From the NCBI GenBank assembly GCA_001557505.1, contig LSAX01000003.1:3286001-3350000 (forward strand): a stretch of 64,000 bases of DNA, written 5' to 3'. This document shows, piece after piece, positions 23,529 through 35,564 of the stretch. The notes under the pieces were generated by a model that saw only the letters and a program-made list of their open reading frames with translations, did not search any database and was not told where the DNA came from. The position numbers and the translations under genes were made by a program. This DNA comes from Reticulascus tulasneorum. Lineage: Eukaryota; Ascomycota; Sordariomycetes; Glomerellales; Reticulascaceae. How positions within the stretch are numbered: position 1 is the stretch's first letter; each line of letters opens with the position of its first letter.

Positions 23529-24110
23529 GGGGGGTCGGGAATCATTTAATGGCAGAGTCGGAGAAAGAGGGAGGGCTCATGAGCATAGCATTAGCAACAC
23601 TATGGAGCTCGTAGCATTGCGCTTCGAGGCTTTTGGCTCGTAATTTCTGCGCTGTCGGTGGCGCGAAACAAATCTGGTGACGGGTCTTCGTTTGGTTTCG
23701 TGTCACGGTAGTAGATGCGCTTGATTGATTTACAATGGGTTTCGGTCATGATTCTGGCCAGGACAGACATCAAGGTCGAGTTATGCACTGTGCCTCAGGT
23801 GGTCCCTGCGCCGGTGTAACCGCCACACCTTACCAGCTCTCTCACTTCTCGCCGTGAGTTACGATGAACCGAGCCATGTCCATTCGGAAATAGGGCATAT
23901 ATCACGAGAAAAAATGTGTAGCTTAGTTTTAGGCTTGATTTTTTTTATAATTGAGACTCTATCTCTATCCCTCCCAAGAAAACCGGGGCCTATGCGCCGA
24001 CTATGCCATAAATCATGTAAAGTTGCGCCAGTTCCGCCCGTGCCACCAAGAGATATGCAGCGCCATTCTATAGACAGTCTGAATAATATACATAAATGCT
24101 CCGTGATTCT
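23529..24110. other. Intergenic region upstream of SEC6
   Basis: Holds the SEC6 promoter and the pirin 3' UTR. No gene seen; the frame at 23600-23788 (-) is short and unremarkable. Confidence 0.5.
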
Positions 24111-25220
24111 CTAGTGCATCATAGATTTCCCTATCTCACTCTTCCAGCCCTTGGCACGCTCAAACCCATTGGAGTGGGTCTGGTAGTCCATCAATGCCTG
24201 GTAGACATCTTCCTTGGAGCTGAGGACGAAGGGACCGTATTGAACGACGGGCTGGTCAAGCGGAGTACCAGCAATTAGGATTAGCCGTGCTTCCTTCTCC
24301 GCTCCGGCGTCGACTTCGATGTTGACAATTTCTCCTTCCTGTTCGAACACCACATTGTGGTATTGTTCGATCACGCGCTGCTGATCGCCGGAGCCGAAGA
24401 TGGCATCGCCCTCGAGAATGTAGGCGAATGCATTCCAGTTCTTGGGGAGCGGCTGCGCGATCTTGCCGCCCGGCTTGATGGCAATGTCCAAGATCCACAC
24501 CGGCGTGTATGCAAGATCCTTCACAGAATCGATACCGTGGCTCTGTCCCGAGATAACCTTAACGTGAACCTTATCGTCATCGATGTCCACGCTCGGAATC
24601 TCCTTTGCTTTCAAGTCTCGGTATCGAGGTTCGCAAGCTTTAAGCTCCTGCGGGAGGTCGACCCATAGCTGCAGACCAACATTGGCGCTGCCGTCCGGGT
24701 TTTGCTTCGGCATCTCGGCGTGCATGATGCCTTTTCCTGCAGTCATGAACTGTAAATCGCCGGACTCAATGGTTCCCGAGTTGCCGGCGAAGTCCTCGTG
24801 GTCCACGCCACCGTGCAGAAGGTAGGTGATGGTCTCCTGGCCGCGGTGCGGGTGATCGGGGAATCCTGCGCCCGGCTTGATGGAGAAGTGGTCGAGCATC
24901 AGGAATGGCGACAAGTTGCGGAGTTGAGGTGTACCAATGGAGCGACGAACGCGCGCGCCGGCGCCTTCGGCTTGCTCGACGGCAAGAATAACCTTGCGGA
25001 TTGCGCGAGGAACAGACATGTTTGTTGCGAACAGGTGTTCTTCTTCTCGCTGTGGTGAAGTCGTTTCTGGAGCTGAGGTCTCCGGTGCTTTATATAAAAT
25101 ACTAGTTGTGTTGAAAAAGCCGAGCGTGGTTGTTGCGACGATGTCGAGTATGCGTTCTCTGAATAGTATGATTGAAGCGATGCCAGCGATGATGGACACC
25201 AAAAGTGAAACAGACTTCAT
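24111..25220 (-). CDS. Pirin-family bicupin with N-terminal hydrophobic segment
   Basis: Pirins are iron-binding bicupins; some have quercetinase activity and others act as transcription cofactors. The frame encodes 369 aa. The pirin core starts near residue 68 (MSVPRAIRKVILAVEQAEG). The metal ligands are present: His123 and His125 in FPDHPHRGQETITY, and His167 and Glu169 in GKGIMHAEMP. The C-terminal cupin ends with the family-typical NGFERAKGWKSEIG. Ahead of the core are 67 extra residues with a hydrophobic stretch (VSLLVSIIAGIASIILF) that could be a membrane anchor or targeting signal. The internal ATG at 25019 would produce a canonical soluble pirin, so two protein forms are possible. A quercetin dioxygenase function cannot be told from the sequence alone. 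Confidence 0.92.
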   Translation of the reverse strand: MKSVSLLVSIIAGIASIILFRERILDIVATTTLGFFNTTSILYKAPETSAPETTSPQREEEHLFATNMSVPRAIRKVILAVEQAEGAGARVRRSIGTPQLRNLSPFLMLDHFSIKPGAGFPDHPHRGQETITYLLHGGVDHEDFAGNSGTIESGDLQFMTAGKGIMHAEMPKQNPDGSANVGLQLWVDLPQELKACEPRYRDLKAKEIPSVDIDDDKVHVKVISGQSHGIDSVKDLAYTPVWILDIAIKPGGKIAQPLPKNWNAFAYILEGDAIFGSGDQQRVIEQYHNVVFEQEGEIVNIEVDAGAEKEARLILIAGTPLDQPVVQYGPFVLSSKEDVYQALMDYQTHSNGFERAKGWKSEIGKSMMH

Positions 25221-26475
25221 CGGTGAGTGGCAAGAACGATGCTCTTATAGATGGTGAAGTTCAAAAGTAAAGAGTATAGGGCTAGAAGACACTAAGTAGT
25301 AGGTAGAAATACGCAGAACCCCGAAAGGCTAGGTTAGCAAGTGGGTGATGCTTCAAAATGTAGCCTTCTAATGACATGTCCCATAAGGACTAAGCATTTG
25401 GAAGCAATTGTGGGTGATTCCAGCTAGTAAAGGTGCATTAGTCAATTTTACATCAGCATCCCCCTCTGCGGCTGTTTGGTCAGACCCTACAGAGTGTTAC
25501 ATATCTGTACCTACCCCGCCAAATGACGAGCCACTTTCTTAGCGGCATATTCTCAATGCTGACACAGACAGCTGTAATACAAATGTCGAGATGCACATCT
25601 TTATCCCGTAACCAATCAGCTGTGGCCAACGACTTGGGCCGGATCCGGCTAAAGGTGAGCCTCGACACTTCACCGAGGAGTAACTTGGCAGACTGATCAG
25701 AAATGGGGTGCTGTATCGACTGGTTCGTGGCATCCAATTATGCCACATTAATGATTCGGATCTATAGGAGGGATAGGTGCTTTGCCGTTACTAGAGTTGA
25801 GCGGTGCTCCACATTGTCCTGCTACTAAATTCACTTCCTAGATAACTCGAATTGTGCTTGATAAGGTTGAACCGGGAGAGAAAGCATTTGAGATAATGGA
25901 ATCTATTAGTTTTCTCTTCGTCGAAATCATCAGCTGAGTCTCAATCGCCATTTCAACCGCCAGATGGTGACCGACACCAGTCCGGGCACATTCCACTTCC
26001 CTGCCCCCATCACCATCACCATCACCATCTCCATCACCATCACCATCTCCATCACCATCACCATCTCCATCACCATCTCCAAGTAGCAATCCAACCACGT
26101 ATGGTAGGCTTGCAAATCCACACAATTTTCCTCCTACGCGACGCGTCAAGCACTGCACATGCCCAACAGGATAAAACCGCAGCCGCGAGGTGTGCTATTG
26201 AGCACCGTGCACGTAGAACCGCCCAAGCACACAAATCGGAAGGCCTTCATCCCCTCGCCGCCACCGATGAAAGAAAGTAAACGCAAAAATAGAAGACTAC
26301 AGAGATGCCGTGGACCCGAGGTATTGTTCCAAATCCTTGCTGTATATCGCTGATCCGTTCGCACCAATTGGTTGTAGTTCAAGATCCCAGGAGTGACGAT
26401 GCGAAAATGCCCGTATAGAAAGGGGTATGAGTTGAGTTGTGGGGGAAGGCTGCATTTTCCGTTTCAGCCCTTAGA
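25221..26475. other. Intergenic region with CAT-rich microsatellite
   Basis: Pirin promoter and CAP20 3' UTR. Contains an imperfect CAC/CAT-CTC repeat at 26008-26081. Frames across the repeat (25838-26158 on -) only encode Asp-Gly or Met-Val runs and are not genes. Confidence 0.55.
26008..26081. repeat. Imperfect (CATCAC/CATCTC)n microsatellite
   Basis: About 74 bases of triplets alternating ccatcac and ccatctc, repeating with a higher-order period (three catcac-type units then one catctc). On the minus strand this reads as (GATGGT/GATGGA)n. It lies between the pirin and CAP20 genes. Confidence 0.9.
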
Positions 26476-27083
26476 CTAGTTATTGATCTTCTCGCTGGCC
26501 GCATCCTTGGCCTCCGCTTTCTTTGCGCTCAACACGCTGCCAGCCCAGGTAATGGTCTCGGTGCCGACGATAAGAACGGTGGTGACCAGGGCTTTGCTGT
26601 AAGTCACCAGGTTCTCTCCGCCAATCTTCTTGACCTCCGAGGAGTAAGTCTTCAGGACGTGGTCCTTGCCCTCCAGACCTGATCGATACGGGAACAAGAT
26701 AAGGCCCTTGGCGTCGGCATAGAGCTCTCCAGTTGGCTTCTTGACGACCGGGAGGCGCTCGTCGACCTTAGACAGGGCTTGGTCGCCGAGGGAATCGGCT
26801 TTTTGGATGTACGGCGAGACATACTGGTAAGGCTTGGAGAAGTATGGGATGATAGGCTGGGCGAAGGTCTTGTAGGCAGAGTCGCTCAATTCTAGAGACT
26901 TCTGGCCATACTGATTCTGCTTAAAGGTGGTGACACCATCGTTTATGACGGGATACTTGAGCAGGTGCTTATCGTCGAGGTTAGCATTGGCTTGCGATGG
27001 CATGGGACTTTTGCGACTGGTGGTACCTGGAAGAAGACGGAGGCGGGAGCAGAGCTCGGGATATCGCCGTTGACTTGGGCCAT
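26476..27083 (-). CDS. cap20: CAP20-type perilipin-like lipid-droplet protein
   Basis: CAP20 was described in Colletotrichum as an appressorium-induced virulence factor; related fungal proteins (MPL1) coat lipid droplets and affect turgor. Exons (minus) 27083-27027 and 26967-26476 join in frame to 182 aa, the family length. The start MAQVNGDIPSS leads through a 59-nt intron (GTACCA donor, GCTAAC branch, GATAAG acceptor) into HLLKYPVINDGVTTFK. Family features follow: SLELSDSAYKTFAQPIIPYF, PYQYVSPYIQKADSLGDQ, LPVVKKPTGELYADAKGL and a C-terminal hydrophobic stretch (LVTTVLIVGTETITWAG). An unspliced reading starting at 27114 gives an unrelated N-terminus and is less likely. The weak donor leaves some doubt about the exact splice. 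Confidence 0.88.
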
Positions 27084-30000
27084 TGTCTGCTGCTCCGACT
27101 ATGTAAATCTGCACTTGAGAATTTTATTGAGGATAGACTCGTGAGGCGAAGGTTCGGATTTTCAGGTTGAAAAGCGAGAGATCAGGGAGCAAAGGTGATG
27201 TAAGGAGGGTGTGTGGGAAAGGAAGGGAAAAAGAAGAGAGAGTACGACGTTTTTGGGGGAGCGAGCAGTGTAAGCTAAAAGGGATGAGCTGGAACGCAGC
27301 CGATGAGGTGCGAGAAAAGTAAACGCCACAGGATGCGCTGCAAGGTCAGGAATTTACCTTATTTAGCTCCTCCTCGTCTCTGGGCATGTGCTTCGAAACC
27401 CGAAGTCTTTGGCAAAACGGCAACGGAAATGGAATGATGGTGGGGTGCTCTGGACTTCCATCCTCTCTGCTATCAGCAGCAAGCTCTTCATGCCACCAAT
27501 GAGCCGGGGTGTTGCTCGCTCAGCATCGAAGCCACATGGGACTATCTCGCCAAACCCCTGCCGTCTAACATGTGAAAGTCGTCACTCGCCACAGCCTTAA
27601 CACTTTGGGCTCCCCCCCTCCCCTGCTAGCCCGTCTTGCTTCCGACCAAGATAATGGGCCCTAACAAGGAAGCATTTCGGGTCATCTCATCCATCAAGCA
27701 CAAAGATGAGGGACTGTCTGTAATCTGAACGCGTAACTATGCATGATGAGCGTTTCGTTTCAACAGGGACATACATGGTTGGGGTGATCGCGGGCAAGAA
27801 TATCGCATCACCACATTTTCGCAAGCCTGGACAGGGAATAAACCCCACCTAAGGTACCTTATGTAGTTCGGTTTATATCCTGTATCGTCTTTGAACTACC
27901 TTACATGTCGTCATTGCTCTCACTTGATACAATAGCGCCAGTACAGATTACTCTGTCTTTATCTGGTTTCTCGACCCATACTGAACTACAGTTCCTTGAC
28001 GAGGGGGGGTGGTGATGGGTGCCCACAGCCCTTGGTCCATGGGAAACGTGGGCTTACCTTTTCGCATTGCAAAGCTTATCGACCAGCCCACCATTATCAC
28101 CCTGTCCTATTCTTCTGTCAGCGGCTGTCCAGCGACCAACACATTGCCATCATTAACCCTTACCCCTGTGCCGTAGCTCAGGAGCACTGTTGGCTCCTTC
28201 TGGACGTCCATTCGTGGCACATCGCATCAATGATGCACTTGTGATGGTATACGTAGTACGTACTCGCAAGGCCGAAGTCCAGCTTTGGGTCGGCAGTTTT
28301 CGGTCGACAAACATGTGGCGGCAATGATACGTAATTTTTAGAAGCAGGCAGACATGCCTCTTGTCTTGGAAATCTCTTCCGCATCCGCGGCTCTGCTTGT
28401 GATATGCACCAAGGTCCACCTTCTCGGGAGCCGAATAGAACACGCAAGCGGGTAAGTGTGATCGCGCTGAGCATTTTCTTGCGACCGTGACATCCACTCA
28501 AAATGCTACATCCCATCTCGGTGGTTGATGTGTCGGACATTTTCTGACTGGATGTGACTCGATGCGACAAGTGTGTCTTGCTAGCACCCGTATATGCCCC
28601 ACTAATTATTTCATTAGCATCACCAGCCACATTTCACATGTCAATTGCCTGCGTCTACGCATTCGTACGATACGGAGTAGGCGAGATCACAGTGTTGAGG
28701 ACTTTGCTACTGCACCTACATAATCTAATAGGGTAACAAACTATTAGTATTGAGAAGGAGAAATCCCTTAGTTCGGTCAATTGCTCGGCTGAGTATTTTG
28801 TGGGTTAACAGCAGGTTCGTGTCTGCAGGCAGAACCGTTTTGGGAATGTCTGCTCCTCAACAGATTGATTTGTTTGCAGCAGTTTCAGTCATCTCCCTTG
28901 TAGATGCGGTCCAGCGGCTACGGTTCCGGTGCGGCATGCTCGAAGATTGGCCTATTCCCAAGCGTTGAGTTGTGCGACCGTTCCTTCCCATGCTTCTCAA
29001 CTCCACCACAGAGTTGAACAGATCCAATAATTTACCAGGAAAACACCGCCAAATTCAACACTCGAGAGGATGGTGTCATCGTCATAGTTGAGTTTGCGCT
29101 CTCGTAAGAGCGTTCCCTTCCGCAGCCTATCAGAGAATCCGGCGCATCTGGTGCGAGGCAGTCATTGTTTGTCAAACAGCTTTGTATGTGAGTTGTAGGA
29201 GAGAGGGAAAGAGAAAGAGGTGTTTCTTCGCAAAGTTACGCACCGCAGGAACTGTTGAGGCAGCAAGGTACTTACTGCCCGATCGCCTAGCATAAATTCC
29301 GCAGCCGCTCAAGGCTTCCTGGAGGTTAGGACAATCCGTCGAGGCTTAGGCCGACACGCATGTTGGAGGCCGGCACATGCCTTTCGGCACGATTGATCAC
29401 TTTGACACTCATATGACTAGATTTGGAATACTTTTCGGCATATTCCACTGACAACCTGCTTAATAAATCTTGGGAAATGTCCCTTATATTGGCTCCAGGA
29501 GTTGGAGAACGTGAGCTGTACATCATCTCCGTCGCATTTCTGGTGACAGGTTTGAAATGCTACTCTTAATGCTCATCATGGACTAACATGTGCTGTGGAA
29601 CCCGGACGGTCGGTGAAGAGGTCGCACTCGATCTCTGATAACGCGGTCTTTAGGTTAGTTAACAGAAAGGAATATCAAAACATGATTTGGGCCTAGAGTA
29701 CTACCAGATGCTCGATAATGGCATTCGGAATGAGCCTTGACTGGATATAAACGCCAGATTATGATTCGACCAGCTTCGGGTGTTAGGGAGTTGCAGCTCT
29801 GTCCTACGTGCGTTTTATATCCCTTTGTCAAAAGCATCGAGTTCAACTTGACTCGACGCAACGAATGGAGGTCAACTTGAACGTACTTAGTAGCAGTTCA
29901 GAATACTGTTCTTGCTTCGTTGCTCCAACTTAGCACCGAAGCCATTGTATTTCTCATCGAGTCATATCAAGCTACTATGGCTGAAAATCTGGCGCACTTT

Positions 30001-32170
30001 GTTAAACCAGGGAGAGCATGCAATCTGGACTAGAACAGGTTCCCAACCCGGTTTTCGTTTCGCACTTTGCAGACCTGAGGAAGGCGAGTTCTGTTGCCAA
30101 GTATAAGCCAGTTCCGCTAGTGACTATACGAACTCGAGAACCTCAGGATAGCTCTGAACCGATAACGTCACATCCCGTTTCAAAAGACTATAGCCAGTCT
30201 GCGAGTCCCAGTCCCAGCTAAGCGTTTCTTGCGACGACCAACGCCAATGATTTTTATGGGGGTTCCTTTCTCCATATGAGACTTTAGACTAGCTAATGCA
30301 ATCACCCAATATGAGAGTGCAATGGTCCTGCAGCGAAATCTCTTGAGACTGCTTGGGGCATACTTAGTACCGTTTCTGCTATCCCAGCACTACCGCAAAT
30401 GCGACGATGGCTCACTGAAGTACTCTGATAAAGCCTAGAAGGCCACGAGGCTGATGGTGCAGCGATAGTGCTCTCACAATGGAAGCATGTCGCTCTATCT
30501 CTTCTCATTCTGTTCTCTTGGTTCTAAAACCAACCCTCGGCCACAGTCGCACTTGCTTATCATGCATTCGAAGGTCATATAAGACCGTCAACGCGGCCAT
30601 CTTCAGCGGTATGTCACCCTCTCGATGAAATGTTGTCATCGCCACGCAATATGCACGCACGCTAGCATAGGTCGCATCAGAGACTGCTTTCCTATGAGAA
30701 TGGCGAGTGAGACAACTCCCAGCACCAACATTTTGAGATGAACGCTGAAATTGAAGCCGACGAACGCTCGACAACAGTTTTCAAGGAGACACGACCCTAG
30801 AGCACCAAGTCAGGCAGAATAACTCGTCAAACCTGGCGCTCGAGAAGGATCCGCCATCAAGCGCCATGTGATGGGTTTGCTGGTCAAGTCGACACACCGC
30901 ACTGAGGTGCATTTCGCATCCAAGCCCAATGTCTCGTCACAACAAACGCCGTTTGGTTAAGGATATATCGAAAGATGGGCACACGCATTACTTGGCATGT
31001 TGCCGCACCTGGAGTCGCGAATCTGACCAGAAACATACAGAAGAAGACCACACGAACTCAGGAAGCTGCGAGTTTATCGTCCAGTATCGCTCCAGACTCA
31101 GGCCCTCAAAGGGTGCCCAGCGAGATCCAAACTTGATACCTGTAGTCCTGTTCTAAACAGTCAGGCGAGATAGGGGAACAGTATTGACCGCACCCCATGG
31201 CAGAAGGTGCATCGTAGTAATCATGGCGAAAAAGGTGAACAGACGTGTCAGTGCATGTCGCTGGGAGTTACAACTTGGCAATTGTGTTGGAAAGCATGTA
31301 GTCTCAACTTTTGTTTGCGGATCAAAAGCACGTCAAGAGAGGCAAGTGGCTGATTAAGTATAAATCCTTAGAAGCAGTGTTCTCGACTTCAAGATAGACC
31401 GCAATAAAATAGCAGGTCTCGGCCATGAATCTAGCTACCCTGAACAGCCCAATCAACCAAGAAGGGAAGTACACGATGTGTGATTCGTGAATAAATCGTG
31501 AAGCGCGACAACGGCACGAAACATCAAAAGAGTAAGCCATCCGCGAGATTGACTTGCGGCAGTACCATTGTTCAGACAATGTCACTGGCCAGAGAGTGTT
31601 CACGAATTGGAAGGGGCCATAGGGCTGAAGTTTGTAGAAGGAAGACTAGACCTGTGAGATTTCTGGATGATGTACGGACTACTATTTAGAGCCAAAACAC
31701 TGTCTTGGCCTCTTGTTGGTTCCCGCTGTACATAGTATTCTCTCTCCTCACTTGGGGATAAACGTACAGCACAAGAAAATATCTGGTGAACGGAGCCAAC
31801 CCCAGAACACGTGGGAGTGAAGGCGGGAGGGGTAGGCTAGAATCGACCTACGCAGCTTAGCTTCGATGGAAGATTGGATAGCTCGCGACATCGTCCGCAA
31901 AAGAGATTGAAGACTGCGAGACTATTGAACAACTATTCCGCAAGTAGTCAAGATCGAAGATGGTCCCTTATTGCACATCTCACGCCATGTGCAGGGTGGA
32001 GCCACGCAATAAATCATTAGAAGAAAAAAAAAAAAAGAAACGCAAGCCAAGGTGCGATGGAAGTTGACGAGTCAAATGTTAAGAGTGAAGCTGGGAGGTG
32101 CTGAAACAGAAGAAGATGATCCACTAACGAACATTCCGCACCACGACGGTGACGGTGACAGGGCGTTATT

Positions 32171-32189
32171 GGGGGGGGGGGGGGGGGGG
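32171..32189. repeat. Poly-G tract (19 nt)
   Basis: Nineteen consecutive guanines, counted directly, in the gene-poor region. Confidence 0.95.
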
Positions 32190-32462
32190 TCCAGGCCCTG
32201 TTGGACATGGTTGACATGAAGTGTTGTGAAGCAGAAGATCAGATGCCGTTACAACGGCGATCAAGAACATGTTGGCCATGGATTGATGCGCAGGATTCCT
32301 GTCACAATTTTCTTTTCCAGGTCAGCCCGAGAAAATGTGATGGTTCATCAACGGGAGGGTCTTCAGGAGAAAAAAGGGGCGAGCGAGACAGACCCCTGTA
32401 CGAGTGTACGAAGTACATGCACCCAGCACCGTACCACAGAAGCAAATCCCTTGGTTGGGCGC

Positions 32463-32483
32463 GATAAGATAGATAGATAGATA
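32463..32483. repeat. GATA microsatellite
   Basis: A short run of GATA units (gataagatagatagatagat) following a GC-containing flank. Adjacent GATA cores could in principle bind GATA factors, but nothing else supports a regulatory role. Confidence 0.85.
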
Positions 32484-34491
32484 ATTTAGGTCAGGAAAAC
32501 TCCCCGTAGCCTCCCCGAGTTTCCAATCGATCACTGTCGCTTGAACCGGGGAATGTTTTAATAACGGGCGTGATATTGATACCGCTGGATTATGCGACGG
32601 CTTGACTACAGCACTTCCCCCGGTTGGGTTTTGAACCGCGAACCTTTCTTTGCTAATTAATCTTGGAACCGATGAAACAAACCGATGCTCATCCCGAGTC
32701 TGCGCTCCCGCATGAGGGCCCACGGCTGTCCGATGTTTTGCTGCTTTATCGATGAATGCACGATGCCGTGGATCATGGCGATGGTTTGCATCGACATTGC
32801 TTCTTCGCTACCGTCCTGCAGCTGCTGTGCCCATAACGGCCAAAGCGATCAAGACATCGGCGGGGGAGCTGGGAGCAACATGATGCCTCGACAGGTGGCC
32901 AAGTGGGGTTTGAGCAAGGACAGGCGGTGCTTCTGTTGCGCCAAATGGACAGCGATCAAGGCTTCGGCGAGAAACCCGCGTGTGCTTTGTCCGCTCCACG
33001 CCCACATCGCCCCGACCCCCCGGCCGCCTAGGGAACAGAATTGATTGGGGAGGAATCAGAAAATCCGAGAGACACCAGCGCGGGCCCCGCCTCGAAAAGG
33101 AAAGAGATGGACTTTTGTCCCCAATGGTACAGATTAGTGGGGGAAACATCCACTCGCTGATTTACTGGATTGCGCTTGGGCGAAGATTGAACATGGGATG
33201 GGGGATCGCTTGGGCGCTTTGCCAATCCATCGCCGCGGGTCAAAGCGTGCATGGAACGGGCACAACTTGGCTGGAGAATGATGTTCGCGATAGAGAGCTT
33301 TCAGACATGCAGACGAAAGGTGGCTCATGATGGGCAATTCTTTCGGCAAATACACAGTGTCACTGGCTGATTGGTATGTATCAACGTATATGCAGAATAC
33401 GTTCGAATGAATCCGATTGAAGAACGTCACCGGGCAGGGGCGGCGTCCTTCGACCTTCGTACATACGATCGCGTTCATAATTAACTTAACTTACGTAGTG
33501 AAGAGTAGCGTGGGATCTCCCATCAGCAGCGCCAGTTCCATCACGAAGCATTGGGAAAAGCCATTGGTATTTCCACTCCGCACAGTATTGGCCTTGGCGG
33601 GTGCTTGATACGCCACTCGCATATAAGTATGTACGCATATAATAACTATTCAGATGTTTGTGTCATAATTAGCAGAACACATATTGGGGACCTGTCCCTG
33701 AGTTGGACACTTATATGCCACAAGAGGCTGATCTGGTGGAGTGGCACCACTGTTGTGGAACCCGCCTGTTACATACATGGTGATTACCTGCACCTGCACA
33801 AACATTAGTCCGTACTATGTAGGTCGTCGATCAAGATGGGGTGCAATGGCAGAAGCAGCTAACTAATTGATGTGTGCGTGTTATGTGGCAGGCCATTCCA
33901 CGCAATAAGAGCAGCTAGTTCGGCGGACGGTGCTTGGGCCGGGGACCAGGCGTATCTCAATAACTTCACCGCACTTGACCAATTTTAGATGACCGACCGA
34001 AGAATCTCCTCTCCTCAAATCACTACGATGTAGGCGATTGTCTGTGGTTTGTGATGTGTATCTTTCCTCTTCGTACTACTGCGTACATAATAGCAAGGTA
34101 AAGGAATGACCGCCGTTGAACAATAAACGTCCAACCGGGTCGAGGGGGGCACCCCCAAACCCTGATCCCCATCCGGCCCCGACCAACAGACAGAAGGAAC
34201 CTTAATCAGCAGGCGTTGCGATACCGAGATACCCTTACTCGTTGTGGGAATAATAAATCACAGAGTTGTTACGAAAGGGGAGATCAAATTTCCCTCAACA
34301 GTGACCGGACCTGAATGGCGTCGTCTTCCATTGGACGTGCCTGGGGGACGAGGTGGAGCCAAATTTTGGGAGGAGCCAGGGCCCCCTGCACCGGACGCTG
34401 CACGCTACCACCAGCTGCCGTTGGCTCCGGAGCCAGGCCAGGGCCCTTGGAGGGTCAGACAGGGCCAGCCTGATGGAACCGTACGAGCTTT

Positions 34492-34510
34492 GGGGGGGGG
34501 GGGGGGGGGG
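34492..34510. repeat. Poly-G tract (19 nt)
   Basis: Nineteen consecutive guanines, counted directly, about 1 kb upstream of the DENN gene. Confidence 0.95.
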
Positions 34511-35564
34511 TTTAGGATTAGTTGCTTGATACATGCTTCCGCTTATTACGTAGCAGTACTAGGTGATTAGGTAGGTTTGCAGTTTTGCGGGCAGCCGCTA
34601 CGGTTTTATCTTTTGGTCTTTGTAGGCCCATCATACATCTGACTGCCTGAGTTTGCTGGAGGGACTTCGTCTTCAACGTCACTGTTAAGCTGGTAAGGGG
34701 AAGAAGAGGTGGTTTATCAGCCAGTGGTGGGTGGGAAACCGTCCGCTATTGCAACACATGGGTGGGTTGGCTGGACCCTGGCTTCGGCCCCCCCTTGTGG
34801 TCGCAGAAGTCTCAGGCCCTCTCCCGGGAGGCTCCCCCTGCTCGTTCTGTTTCCTCCCCTTGCAGGGAGCCCAGGTAGCTGCAGCTCTTTGGGATTGTCT
34901 CCTTTGCAGGTCACATCCTGTGTTGCAGTAGGCAATTCGCCGCCCACCATTACCTTATTTCCCTCCCTGGTCCCGGTTCACACCTCGCTTGTTGGATCTT
35001 CGAATCCCCTCGACCGGTCCGCCCCACAGTCCACTTCAGTCCACTGCAGTGCGGTTCAGTCTTGCCAGTCTCTTCTCTCTGCTGCTGCTATTTCTGCTAC
35101 TAGCTGCTGCTGCTTGGGAGTGAGTGGTGTGTGTGTGTGCCTGCGTGTGTGCTTGGTCCCCTCTGCATCTGTGGCACCCCATCCCGGCCCTCCTTTCACC
35201 ACCTTCCTTCCTTCTGCCCAGACTCCTCTTCTTGTCTCGAACTCCTCCCTCCAACCTTTTTGCCATCGTCTTCTGTCTCCTTTCTGTTACTTCATTCCTT
35301 TCACCCCCCCCCACCTGTCGTCCAAAGCAGCAAGCCTGTCTGTGCCTAAGCACACAGCAATTCTCGACAGCTCGTCTGAGAAGCCATCGAATGGCTCACT
35401 GAGACACCAACTTCCTGAATATCGACTTTGGAGCTTGCCGGTAGCTACCATTCGTGTTCCGGGATCTTCATAACCTCAACGACAGGTTCGCCGTCGAGGT
35501 TTCACTTGCAACAACTTCACTTCGTACATCTGGACATCTTGCACGAGCCGTGCCAGCAGTAGTC

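Larger units (their letters stand above)
27084..35564. other. 8.5-kb gene-poor region
   Basis: No frame here could be tied to a family. The longest frames are compositionally biased: 28178-28630 (-), 32322-32723 (-) and 34709-35473 (+, 254 codons of Ser/Pro/Leu/Cys-rich sequence in the DENN leader). Between 29326 and 31603 several short frames (29326-29526, 29655-29861, 30302-30508, 30505-30774, 31322-31603, all -) have more protein-like composition and may be remnants of a decayed gene, but I cannot identify it. The region carries two poly-G tracts, a poly-A run (32025-32037), a GATA repeat and a perfect 12-nt palindrome at 27850-27861. From about 34700 it is pyrimidine-rich, consistent with the DENN gene promoter and leader. 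Confidence 0.5.

Noticed and set aside
25838..26158. Frames encoding Asp-Gly or Met-Val repeats
   Set aside because: They are translations of a CAT microsatellite.
34709..35473. 254-codon open frame upstream of the DENN gene
   Set aside because: Ser/Pro/Leu/Cys-rich, C/T-dominated sequence with CTG and GT repeats, no domain, and located where a long 5' leader is expected.
27084..35564. A retrotransposon or RIP-mutated element in the gene-poor region
   Set aside because: I saw no terminal repeats, reverse transcriptase, transposase motif or strong TA bias by eye; a dinucleotide count would settle it.
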